Below the pieces are notes generated by a model that saw only the letters and a program-made list of their open reading frames with translations, did not search any database and had not been told where the DNA came from. The position numbers and the translations under genes were made by a program. Positions 11,770 through 19,113 of a DNA stretch of 64,000 bases are shown here, in pieces. The number at the start of each line of letters is the position of its first letter. Position 1 is the first letter of the stretch. The stretch comes from an uncultured Bacteroidales bacterium (GTDB lineage Bacteria > Bacteroidota > Bacteroidia > Bacteroidales > Muribaculaceae): contig CAMWPM010000001.1 in NCBI GenBank assembly GCA_947176235.1, positions 30,780 through 94,779 on the forward strand, read 5' to 3'.

Positions 11770-12600
11770 ATGGAATCAAAATTTTCAGAGAATATAGCAA
11801 TCGTAGGCAGACAGAATTTCCCTGCATCGTTCCTTCTCGATCGTCTCGACCTTGATCCGGAAATAAATCCGCAACGGCCGGATTCGGTTGTCATTGTCCC
11901 CGACAGGTACTCTTCTGATCACTCCTCGATTCTTCGTGAACTTGCCTCTGTCGATTTCTCGGACGTCAGATGCGTCACTCTCCTCTCCTCCACAGATATT
12001 TACAATCTCTCGTCCGCTGAAATGGCTGACGAATCCTCTCCCATCCTCCCGTCTTCACCATGGAAGGTTCTGGAAGACCAGGTTAGCGGAATAGTTTCCC
12101 CCCACACATCCATACGCCTCATAATCCTGCGCCTGCCTCTGATTGTTGGCACAGGAATGAAGGGCATTCTGGCAGAAATCGCAGCCGGGATAATGGGAGG
12201 GACCTATCGTCATATCCTTCCTGCTCACTCTGAAGCCCGTCATAGCGTCATTCATGCATCTGATATTTCCGGCATCCTCCCATATCTGATTGATTCCGAA
12301 GCACAGGGAATATTTAATCTGACTGACCGACAACACCCGACTACGGAGCAGATTGCCGAGGCAATTGCTTGGCGAATTGATCATAAACGCATTTATTCAG
12401 TTCCGGCTAAGTGGCAGAAGCCCCTTGCCCGTCTTGCCAAAATAATTGGCTGGGAAGCATATTCCCCCGCACGCCTCTCTTTCCTATCCACTACTTTTAC
12501 ATTTTCCGACGAACGTATCCGACACGAATTACCGGAATATTGTCCGACCTCAGTGACCGGATATCTCAAAAATCACGACTACGACAATGACCGCATTTGA
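11770..12600 (+). CDS. Extended-SDR-like protein lacking catalytic Tyr/Lys
   Basis: 276 residues resembling NAD-dependent sugar epimerase/dehydratases: an early strand (IAIVG), LLSSTDIYNL near 71-80 (usual SSxxVYG), IRLIILRLPLIVGTGM near 118-132, and a late HSVIHASDISG. The glycine-rich NAD loop is reduced to a single G (VGRQNFPASF). At the YxxxK position stand W98 and E102 (SPWKVLEDQ), so ordinary SDR chemistry is unlikely. It sits between the phosphatase gene and the GT42-like gene, which it overlaps by 14 bp. It may be a structural or divergent member of this pathway; no function is assigned. Confidence 0.65.
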   Translation: MESKFSENIAIVGRQNFPASFLLDRLDLDPEINPQRPDSVVIVPDRYSSDHSSILRELASVDFSDVRCVTLLSSTDIYNLSSAEMADESSPILPSSPWKVLEDQVSGIVSPHTSIRLIILRLPLIVGTGMKGILAEIAAGIMGGTYRHILPAHSEARHSVIHASDISGILPYLIDSEAQGIFNLTDRQHPTTEQIAEAIAWRIDHKRIYSVPAKWQKPLARLAKIIGWEAYSPARLSFLSTTFTFSDERIRHELPEYCPTSVTGYLKNHDYDNDRI

Positions 12601-13435
12601 CCGCATAAGCTCCGCATTTTCGCTCTCCGGTTCCTCGATTATGAGCTTGGGTAAAATTCTTCTCCAGTCCGGCAGAAGCACCATAAAGAGCGAAAAACGC
12701 GATACTCCCATCATAATAATGGGTAACGGACCGTCCCTGCGTGACGCGATAGAGAATAATCTTGCCACTCTACAGAGTCTTCCCACTCTCGCCGTCAACT
12801 GGGCTGGAAATACCGACGAATTTCGCATTATTAAGCCACGTTACTATGTGCTTGCCGATCCTTTTTTCTTTGTAAACGTGGAAGAAGGGCTGGTGGCTCG
12901 ACTCGTGAAAAATCTCAATTCAATTGATTTCCCCCTCACGCTCTTTGTCCCCGCTAACAAGGCTAAAATAGCCCGGAAAATATTCACAAACAGGTTTATT
13001 GATATCGACACATTCAACTGCGTGGGAGTGGAAGGATTTTCATGGCTTGAAAATCTCGCTTATAAGAATGGTTGGGGAATGCCACGGCCTCGCAATGTCA
13101 TGATTCCGTCTATAATGATAGCGCTCGCGCTCGGCTACAAGGAAATATATCTTGTAGGAGCTGACCATTCATGGTCACAGACCTTGTCTGTTGATGATCA
13201 GAATCGGGTTGTATCAATTCAACCACACTTCTATAAGGATGAAGCAGCGGATCGAAATGTTATTGCTGTCCATCAGAAATATCGTCTGCACGAGATTATT
13301 TATAGCCTATATATTGCATTCCGATCTTATCATCAGATAGCTCGGTACGCATCAAAAATTCAAGCAGACATCTTTAATTCCACACCCGGAAGCTTCATTG
13401 ATGCTTTTCCTCGTCGGTCACTACCCGCCTTCTGA
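12587..13435 (+). CDS. GT42/MptE-like protein, candidate nonulosonyltransferase
   Basis: A 282-residue protein with the nucleotide-binding pattern shared by GT42 sialyltransferases (CstI/CstII) and the DUF115/MptE-like family: IIIMGNGPSL at 42-51, LAVNW with N71, ALALGYKEIYLVGAD at 179-193, and a histidine (H229 in VIAVHQKY) at the spacing of the GT42 catalytic base. No membrane segment is obvious. The ATG at 12587 overlaps the preceding gene; M19 is an alternative start. Last in the CMP-nonulosonate set, it is the natural candidate to transfer the sugar to a surface glycan. That function is inferred from motifs and position; an MptE-like enzyme of other activity is possible. Confidence 0.6.
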   Translation: MTAFDRISSAFSLSGSSIMSLGKILLQSGRSTIKSEKRDTPIIIMGNGPSLRDAIENNLATLQSLPTLAVNWAGNTDEFRIIKPRYYVLADPFFFVNVEEGLVARLVKNLNSIDFPLTLFVPANKAKIARKIFTNRFIDIDTFNCVGVEGFSWLENLAYKNGWGMPRPRNVMIPSIMIALALGYKEIYLVGADHSWSQTLSVDDQNRVVSIQPHFYKDEAADRNVIAVHQKYRLHEIIYSLYIAFRSYHQIARYASKIQADIFNSTPGSFIDAFPRRSLPAF

Positions 13436-13551
13436 GATTTCGTTATTTCCTGACCAGATCAAATCTACCACAAAATATCAAATTCTCAGCTAATATTTGA
13501 GGGAGCAAATCTATTGATTGTATAAAACAATACAATTGTAACACCGCTTGC

Positions 13552-13596
13552 AACAAAAAAGAGCAGTCTTAAGACTTGAGACTGCTCTTTTTTGTT
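13552..13596. terminator. Strong bidirectional terminator after the nonulosonate set
   Basis: An exact 18-bp inverted repeat (AAAAAAGAGCAGTCT and complement), arms 13552-13569 and 13579-13596 around a 9-nt loop, has A and T runs at its ends. It would stop transcription from the left after the GT42-like gene, and in the other direction. Confidence 0.8.
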
Positions 13597-13676
13597 ATTT
13601 AATACCTGTATATAATACAAAAATCATAGAATTTTACGATAAAATTACATTTGTAACAAAAATAATTGGATTTTTA

Positions 13677-13708
13677 TTTGCACATGAACTTTTATTGAAC
13701 TACTTTTG
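13677..13708 (+). promoter_or_regulatory. Orphan Bacteroidota-type promoter
   Basis: TTTG at 13677-13680, a 20-nt spacer and TACTTTTG at 13701-13708 are an exact match to the -33/-7 consensus. The next start codon with a believable product is 660 bp away (XRE gene), so a transcript from here would be either a long leader or a non-coding RNA. Confidence 0.5.
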
Positions 13709-13967
13709 TAATATAAATGAAACACATCATTACAAGAGGACATTCACAGATTGAGAATAACCACAGAATTTAGATGATTTGCAATTATTAATCGTGTAAT
13801 AATTTGGATTTGAACATAAGGTTCACAAATGCATCTATCTCGACAAAATACCATGAGAATAATTTGAAAATCCATCAATTTACAGCCGATAATTATTAAA
13901 CGTAATTGTAAACAACTCTAAAATTAACACAAAATCATAGTCCCCGAATATCGATTAAGTTTGAGAA

Positions 13968-14320
13968 TTTACAAATTTACAATATTTACAAAAGAGAAAA
14001 ACACACCGTTAATTATATTTCACAATATATATAATACCCAAATTCCCAGTATTTTACGATTATTATCTTACGTTTTGGTTTAATGTTTTTCTATTGTAAG
14101 ACATTAAACCAACTTAAACATGTAAAAATGCCAATCATACATGATTATAATCAAATAATTATATAGAACAATATAAACTATTGGTTTAAATTCATCCATA
14201 TATATTCATTTACTATATTACTTTTGTAAACAATCCCAATCTTATGCTATTTACAAATTAAACCGAATCGTTTACCAAAGTGAATTTACAATTTTTCATT
14301 CAAAATTTTGTGTTTACAAA
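13968..14320. repeat. Dispersed TTTACAA boxes (possible operator array)
   Basis: TTTACAA occurs at 13968, 13976 and 13985 as a tandem triplet with 8-9 bp steps, again at 14250, 14285 and 14313, and inverted (TTGTAAA) at 13907 and about 14223. The copy at 14313 lies inside the spacer of the XRE promoter. Such clustering near a repressor-type gene suggests binding sites, possibly for the gene's own product. In AT-rich DNA some copies may be chance. Confidence 0.45.
14075..14112. repeat. 12-bp inverted repeat in the AT-rich region
   Basis: TTGGTTTAATGT (14075-14086) pairs with ACATTAAACCAA (14101-14112) around a 14-nt loop. Part of the arm recurs as TTGGTTTAA at 14181 and in reverse orientation near 14257 (ATTAAACC). 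It lacks a following U-run, so it reads as an RNA structure or protein site, not a terminator. Confidence 0.4.
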
Positions 14321-14337
14321 ATAATTGATTACATTTG
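14307..14337 (+). promoter_or_regulatory. Promoter of the XRE-family gene
   Basis: TTTG at 14307-14310, a 19-nt spacer and TACATTTG at 14330-14337 match the Bacteroidota consensus exactly. Transcription would begin near 14343, about 27 nt before the ATG. A TTTACAAA box lies between the two elements, which would suit autorepression. Confidence 0.65.
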
Positions 14338-14369
14338 CATATTGAAAATTACAAACACAAACACGAAAA

Positions 14370-14975
14370 ATGGACATTGTTTCCCGTCTAAAACGCTTTC
14401 TTCAGGAATCTGGCATACCAAACTCTCAGTTTGCCGATGCTTGTCGCATTCCCCGCCCTACTTTGTCACAAATCCTTAACGGCAGGAATAAAAAGATCAG
14501 CGATGAACTCATTGCCAAGATTCATGAGGCATTTCCTAATCTTTCCATCATGTGGTTGATGTTTGGCGAAGGAGAGATGGGAATTGACGGAAATATTGAA
14601 ATCTCAGCGGCTCAAAAAAGTGATATATTCAACTTTGATTCACAACAGTCTGCTGATGATCAGCAATTTGATTCAGCGAATAGCTTTCCTCAATCGCTCT
14701 TCGAAACTACTTCAAATAGATTTTCGCCGGAATTTTTGGAAAATCATTCATCCTCTGCATCGGCAATAGGCGTCGATTCTATTGATTTTTCGGTTCCGCC
14801 ATCTAAGAACGAATCCTCCTCGCAAAAACCTCTGACGTCTGTCCCTCCTGTAGCCTCAACTGATGGTGCGACTGGTGCTGTCAGCATTGCCACCGACCTC
14901 TCGAAGAAAATTACAAATATTGTTGTATTTTATAGCGACAACAGTTTCCAGTCCTTCTCTCCCTCCGACCGTTAG
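14370..14975 (+). CDS. XRE/helix-turn-helix regulator
   Basis: 201 residues. The N-terminal ~65 residues form a phage-repressor-like helix-turn-helix (RLKRFLQESGIPNSQFADAC, then RPTLSQILNGRNKKISDELI), ending SIMWLMFGEGEM. The middle (about 70-170) is Ser/Gln/Pro-rich and of low complexity. The C-terminus (KKITNIVVFYSDNSFQSFSP) is a conserved ending seen in a broad Bacteroidales regulator family. It stands alone between a consensus promoter and a terminator. Targets are unknown; autoregulation through the TTTACAA boxes is a reasonable guess. Confidence 0.8.
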   Translation: MDIVSRLKRFLQESGIPNSQFADACRIPRPTLSQILNGRNKKISDELIAKIHEAFPNLSIMWLMFGEGEMGIDGNIEISAAQKSDIFNFDSQQSADDQQFDSANSFPQSLFETTSNRFSPEFLENHSSSASAIGVDSIDFSVPPSKNESSSQKPLTSVPPVASTDGATGAVSIATDLSKKITNIVVFYSDNSFQSFSPSDR

Positions 14976-15026
14976 TTATTTTTACTTTACTATCTACATT
15001 TTTTATATTCACAATAATGTTTTATG

Positions 15027-15070
15027 GTCGGTTCGGCAATAAATATCGCCGGATCGACTTTAACTTTTTT
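15027..15070 (+). terminator. Terminator of the XRE gene
   Basis: GTCGGTTCGGC (15027-15037) pairs with GCCGGATCGAC (15048-15058), 11 pairs including two G-U, around a 10-nt loop, followed by TTTAACTTTTTT. It lies 52 bp after the stop codon. Confidence 0.65.
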
Positions 15071-15079
15071 AATGCTTTT

Positions 15080-15111
15080 CTTGTCATTACGTAGTCAAAT
15101 GGCTACTTTTG
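15080..15111 (+). promoter_or_regulatory. Promoter of pyrK-pyrD
   Basis: CTTG at 15080-15083, a 20-nt spacer and TACTTTTG at 15104-15111. One mismatch in the -33 box, exact -7. It gives a leader of about 60 nt before the pyrK ATG. Confidence 0.55.
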
Positions 15112-15176
15112 TAATGTAAAACAGTATGCAGAAAGAATCCTCTCCTTTTGTCGGCATACAGTATATTTTTCGCTAA

Positions 15177-15971
15177 ATGATGAAAAAAGTAATTATGAAC
15201 ATGCGTGTGGTCGAGAATCGACACATTCACGCGCTCTATTCTCTACTACGGCTTACACCTGCCGACGGCTCAAAGCTGCCTGAAATGCTGCCGGGGCAAT
15301 TTGTACAAGTAGAGATTCCTGACTCATCCTCGACGTTCCTGCGTCGACCTATTTCCATCAACTTTGTCGACACGACCGACAACACCCTTTGGCTCCTTAT
15401 CCGTAATGCTGGGAAAGGTACGGCACGTCTGATTGAATCGCCGGAAGGATTGATCATTAACCTAATTCTTCCGCTTGGCAATAGTTTCTCAATGCCTGAG
15501 CAAGGTCAGACCGGACGTCTTCTTCTCATTGGAGGGGGTGTGGGGGTAGCTCCTATGCTTCAGTTGGGTAAAGTCCTTAAGCTGGCAGGATTCTCGCCCG
15601 AATTTCTTCTTGGCGCCAGAAGTAAGACGGATCTTCTTGAAGTAGATATGTTCGAGGAGACAGGAGTCGTTCATATCTCGACCGATGATGGATCTTTTGG
15701 AGAAAAAGGCTTGGTCACACAGCACTCAGCATTGGCGGATTCATCCGGGATAATATCTAAAATATATTGCTGTGGACCGGCTCCCATGATGAAGGCAGTG
15801 GCTTCAATAGCACGTAAGCGCTCCATTGATTGCGAAGTATCGCTTGAGAATATGATGGCGTGCGGACTTGGAGCATGCCTCTGTTGCGTCGAGAATACCG
15901 TAAAGGGCAATGTGTGTGTCTGCACGGAAGGTCCCGTATTTAATATCAATCAACTGACATGGCACGACTAA
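15177..15971 (+). CDS. pyrK: Dihydroorotate dehydrogenase B, electron transfer subunit
   Basis: FAD and [2Fe-2S] subunit that passes electrons from dihydroorotate oxidation to NAD+ in pyrimidine synthesis. 264 residues. FAD motif RRPISINFV near 55-63, NAD(P)-binding [10 protein letters not shown] near 118-127, and the iron-sulfur cysteines in [15 protein letters not shown] with a further one in CVCTEGPVF. Two adjacent ATGs open the frame and either may be used. Its end overlaps pyrD by 13 bp, indicating coupled translation of the two subunits. Confidence 0.93.
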   Translation: MMKKVIMNMRVVENRHIHALYSLLRLTPADGSKLPEMLPGQFVQVEIPDSSSTFLRRPISINFVDTTDNTLWLLIRNAGKGTARLIESPEGLIINLILPLGNSFSMPEQGQTGRLLLIGGGVGVAPMLQLGKVLKLAGFSPEFLLGARSKTDLLEVDMFEETGVVHISTDDGSFGEKGLVTQHSALADSSGIISKIYCCGPAPMMKAVASIARKRSIDCEVSLENMMACGLGACLCCVENTVKGNVCVCTEGPVFNINQLTWHD

Positions 15972-16867
15972 GCGTAAATATCGGAAATTTGAGCCTGAAA
16001 AATCCCGTGCTCACGGCATCAGGCACTTTCGGTTACGGTGAGGAATTTTCCGACTTCATCGATCTTAACCGGCTCGGCGGATTCATTGTTAAGGGGACAA
16101 CCCTCAATCATCGTGAAGGCAATCCTTATCCTCGCATGGCTGAGACTCCATCCGGAATGCTTAATGCGGTAGGATTACAGAATAAAGGCGTTGATTACTT
16201 CATTGAGAATATCTACCCTCGTCTGGCGGCTGCCTACGACAGTGAGATTATTGTAAACGTCTCCGGTGCGTCTGTTGAGGACTATGTGGAAGTGGCACGC
16301 AGGCTTTCCGATCTTGACCGTATTAATGCCATTGAAGTAAATATATCATGTCCCAACGTGAAGCAGGGAGGGATGGCGTTTGGCACGACCACTGAAGGTG
16401 CATCCCAGGTCACACGCGCCGTCCGTGAAGCGTTTGGAAAGACACTTATCGTCAAGCTCTCCCCTAATGTCACCAGCATTGTCGATATAGCTAAAGCGGT
16501 GGAAGCGGAAGGTGCCGACTCCGTTTCGCTTATTAATACGATGCTCGGCATGGCAATTGATGTAGAGCGTCAACGCCCGATGCTTTCTACAATCACCGGC
16601 GGTCTCTCCGGACCTGCCGTTCGTCCGGTAGCCGTTCGTATGGTTTGGCAGGTAGCTCATGCTGTCAGCATCCCTGTAATCGGTCTGGGTGGCATTATGA
16701 ACGGCAGAGATGCCCTTGAATTCATCCTGGCAGGAGCCACCGCCGTGCAGGTGGGCACCGCCAACTTCATTAATCCCTGCGCTACAGTAGAGATCGTGGA
16801 GTACATCGACGATTATTGTCAGCGCCATGGTGTCGACGACATTCACCAGCTTATCGGATTGATATAA
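15959..16867 (+). CDS. pyrD: Dihydroorotate dehydrogenase B, catalytic subunit
   Basis: FMN-binding TIM barrel (302 residues) that oxidises dihydroorotate to orotate together with PyrK. Type 1B features are the N-terminal [19 protein letters not shown], the substrate/FMN blocks [10 protein letters not shown] and [13 protein letters not shown] (the catalytic Cys of class 1 enzymes), and the phosphate-binding [19 protein letters not shown]. It follows pyrK by overlap and converges on a small leftward gene whose end overlaps it by 17 bp. Confidence 0.95.
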   Translation: MARLSVNIGNLSLKNPVLTASGTFGYGEEFSDFIDLNRLGGFIVKGTTLNHREGNPYPRMAETPSGMLNAVGLQNKGVDYFIENIYPRLAAAYDSEIIVNVSGASVEDYVEVARRLSDLDRINAIEVNISCPNVKQGGMAFGTTTEGASQVTRAVREAFGKTLIVKLSPNVTSIVDIAKAVEAEGADSVSLINTMLGMAIDVERQRPMLSTITGGLSGPAVRPVAVRMVWQVAHAVSIPVIGLGGIMNGRDALEFILAGATAVQVGTANFINPCATVEIVEYIDDYCQRHGVDDIHQLIGLI

Positions 16868-17234
16868 AAGCACAATCTTCCGAATTGCATCCTTCGGGAG
16901 CATAGAGTGATGACGCCCGCAGATATGCATCAAGTAGTGATGCCGTCTGCGGGCTCGTCAATTTCGAACCTCTATTGGCAATCATGAGTAAATCGTCAAT
17001 AAGGAAATCTGTCAGTTCTCCTCTCTTTAAGAGGATTCCGATACCATCCATCCATGCTGTAGAGTGCTTTTCTCCACAAAAATCCTCTATACTTATTTCC
17101 CCCGTCTCATTCAATCCTACGATACTGAGGCCCCTCACACCATTCATGGAGAGAACTCGATGCATTAAGTAATATTCACCTGCTACAAGAGTCAACTGAC
17201 GCACTATCAGTTGACTCCCATCATTCCCTATCAT
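16851..17234 (-). CDS. Hypothetical protein translationally coupled to the DUF4296 gene
   Basis: 127 residues of unknown function with no signal peptide or membrane segment. The ATG shares one base with the upstream stop codon (TAATG at 17236-17232), strong evidence that it is a real, coupled gene. The 3' end overlaps the convergent pyrD by 17 bp. Last in a leftward run with ileS, a TraR/DksA-like gene, lspA and the DUF4296 gene. No domain is recognised. Confidence 0.65.
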   Translation of the reverse strand: MIGNDGSQLIVRQLTLVAGEYYLMHRVLSMNGVRGLSIVGLNETGEISIEDFCGEKHSTAWMDGIGILLKRGELTDFLIDDLLMIANRGSKLTSPQTASLLDAYLRASSLYAPEGCNSEDCAFISIR

Positions 17235-18094
17235 TATTTCGTTATCGTTGAATCCGAAGCCCCCTCTTCTGCGGTTTCTTGCTTCGATTTAATCGGAGTC
17301 AGCTTCTTTTGTGATGATCTTCTACCATAATTGTAGCGATTGACTCTCGTTCTCACCAAAGCTACACTGTCAAGAAATACCCGTTCCTTTTCTGTCGGTT
17401 CAAAAGTGAGCATCCCAAATACAGAGGTTGCCGTTTTAGTCGAATCGAGCACAAGTTCAAGTCTGTTCCAGCCGTCCTCACTTATGTTTCTGTCAATCCA
17501 TTCAATACTTCCGTCATCATATTTTACCGCCATTTGCGAGCTTATCAACGAACGGTTATTGCTGACCTTCATCGCCCATGAATACACATCGCCATGCTCC
17601 CAGTTCTCGTCTGGCGTCAGGGCAAAAGTAATCAGACGTGATGGTGACATTCTTGTAATTTCGTACGTTTTCGACCATTGCCATGCATCAGCCGAATCTC
17701 CCGACACCGCCATCTGACTGTCGGCGTTGGCGAGCGCCGACGTACGGTCCATCTCTTCCTCAAGGATTTCGATGACACGGGTGTACACTTCCATATACTC
17801 TTTAATGTGATGCCCGTACCACACAAAAGAAGTGTCTACCTGTTCAGCCGTGACTCCATGCTTTGCATAGATCGACTGCTTCAGCACACTCTTCATCGAG
17901 TCAGTTCTGAAGCCCGAACGATGGGTTTCCACCACCCCCTCGCCCTTATGAATGTCAGCAAGAAGTTGAGCCATTTCTTCCTGTGGAATCACATCATTTG
18001 GAGTCTTTCGGCACGACGAGACACCTGGGAGCAGTGCCAGGACCAGCACAGCTCCCACTGCCATATTTCTTAATGATAGAGATTCCTTGTCCAT
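17234..18094 (-). CDS. DUF4296 lipoprotein
   Basis: 286 residues. A signal peptide (MAVGAVLVLALLPGVSSC) ends in a lipobox with the lipidated Cys at about residue 28. The DUF4296 region follows at about 35-130 (IPQEEMAQLLADIHKGEGVV), then a less conserved half with a basic, low-complexity tail. The family is confined largely to Bacteroidota and has no known activity; an envelope role is inferred. It follows lspA by 2 bp, fitting a lipoprotein next to the lipoprotein signal peptidase gene. Confidence 0.85.
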   Translation of the reverse strand: MDKESLSLRNMAVGAVLVLALLPGVSSCRKTPNDVIPQEEMAQLLADIHKGEGVVETHRSGFRTDSMKSVLKQSIYAKHGVTAEQVDTSFVWYGHHIKEYMEVYTRVIEILEEEMDRTSALANADSQMAVSGDSADAWQWSKTYEITRMSPSRLITFALTPDENWEHGDVYSWAMKVSNNRSLISSQMAVKYDDGSIEWIDRNISEDGWNRLELVLDSTKTATSVFGMLTFEPTEKERVFLDSVALVRTRVNRYNYGRRSSQKKLTPIKSKQETAEEGASDSTITK

Positions 18095-18096
18095 CT

Positions 18097-18729
18097 TTAT
18101 TTTTCGATTTCAGCAGCTTCTGTTGACTTAATCGGGGGAAACTTTGAAAAGAATATGATTAATGTCAGTATGCCCACTGTTATGGCAGCGTCTGCGATAT
18201 TAAAGACAGGCTGGAAAAAGAGGAAATGTTCACCACCGACTATCGGCATCCAGTCAGGCCAGTTGAAGCTGAATAGCGGGAAATAAAGCATATCCACAAC
18301 AAGTCCATGCAGCAACGTGCCGTACCCTCCGGCGGCAGGCAGAAATTCGGCTACTTGAGGAGGGAGAGGATTATTGAACAGCACCCCGTACAACACACAA
18401 TCAATAATATTTCCTGCCGCTCCTGCAAGTATCAGCGCCAGGCAGACTATGAACCCACGTTTCACGTCTTCCCTGTCCTTAATCTTTACGATGTACCAGC
18501 CTAATGCCGCTACAGCTATTATCCGGAACAGAGTCAGAAGAAGCTTGCTTCCGATCTCCATCCCGAATGCCATTCCGTTGTTCTCGATAAAATAGAGATG
18601 AAACCATGATGCGATGCGCAGATCCTCTCCAAGAAAGAAGTGAGTCTTCACCCATATCTTCATGGCCTGATCGGCTACTATCACAAAAAGGATTATGATA
18701 GCTGCGAGTCTTCCCTTAGTTATCTTCAT
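18097..18729 (-). CDS. lspA: Lipoprotein signal peptidase
   Basis: Inner-membrane aspartyl protease that cleaves prolipoprotein signal peptides after lipidation. 210 residues with four membrane segments. Catalytic aspartates are in GAAGNIIDCV and FNIADAAITVG, and N-terminal VADQAMKIWVK matches the family. It is longer than the ~165-residue E. coli protein because of a periplasmic loop insertion (LPPQVAEFLPAAGGYG), common in this phylum. The stop/start junction with the TraR-like gene is a one-base overlap. Confidence 0.95.
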   Translation of the reverse strand: MKITKGRLAAIIILFVIVADQAMKIWVKTHFFLGEDLRIASWFHLYFIENNGMAFGMEIGSKLLLTLFRIIAVAALGWYIVKIKDREDVKRGFIVCLALILAGAAGNIIDCVLYGVLFNNPLPPQVAEFLPAAGGYGTLLHGLVVDMLYFPLFSFNWPDWMPIVGGEHFLFFQPVFNIADAAITVGILTLIIFFSKFPPIKSTEAAEIEK

Positions 18730-19103
18730 CAGCGACCGAGTTTTTGTTCAATGCCGAGCGTGGCATGAGGCACTGCACGCAGTCGCTCCTTAGGAATTAG
18801 TTTACCTGTTATGCGGTCAACTCCGTAGGTCTTGTTCTCGATTCTTACGAGGGCTGCCCGCAGGCTGTTGATAAACTTTGCCTGACGTTGAGCCAGACGT
18901 CCGGCCTCTTCCTTGCCAAGAGTGCTCGCACCCTCTTCAAGCGCTTTGAACGTCGGAGAAGTGTCTGCGATGTCATTGCCCGAAGTATTCATTATGTTAC
19001 TCCTAAGCATTTCATAGTCCTCCTGAGCCTTGGCAAGTTTTTCAAGAATCAATTCCTTGAATTCCTGAAGTTCCTCGTCGCTGTATCTTGCTCTTTCTGT
19101 CAT
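18729..19103 (-). CDS. TraR/DksA-family protein without cysteines
   Basis: 124 residues with the DksA/TraR layout: an N-terminal coiled coil (SDEELQEFKELILEKLAKAQ to about residue 90) and the C-terminal block YGVDRITGKLIPKERLRAVP, where related proteins carry a zinc finger or its remnants. The protein contains no cysteine, so it cannot bind zinc in the usual way. It probably contacts RNA polymerase through the secondary channel; this is family inference. Located between ileS (10 bp) and lspA in a set conserved across Bacteroidales. Confidence 0.85.
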   Translation of the reverse strand: MTERARYSDEELQEFKELILEKLAKAQEDYEMLRSNIMNTSGNDIADTSPTFKALEEGASTLGKEEAGRLAQRQAKFINSLRAALVRIENKTYGVDRITGKLIPKERLRAVPHATLGIEQKLGR

Positions 19104-19113
19104 TTCCTGAATG

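Larger units (their letters stand above)
13597..14369. other. AT-rich non-coding region upstream of the XRE gene
   Basis: About 770 bp with no convincing reading frame and markedly lower GC than the genes on either side. It holds two good promoter matches (13677-13708 and 14307-14337), a repeated TTTACAA/TTGTAAA word, a 12-bp inverted repeat at 14075-14112 and repeated words such as ATTTTACGAT and AAAATCATAG. The short frame 13548-13754 crosses the terminator and is not accepted as a gene. The region looks like an extended regulatory zone or the remains of decayed DNA. Confidence 0.6.

Noticed and set aside
13548-13754. 68-residue ORF in the AT-rich region
   Set aside because: It starts inside the terminator stem and has composition like the surrounding non-coding DNA.
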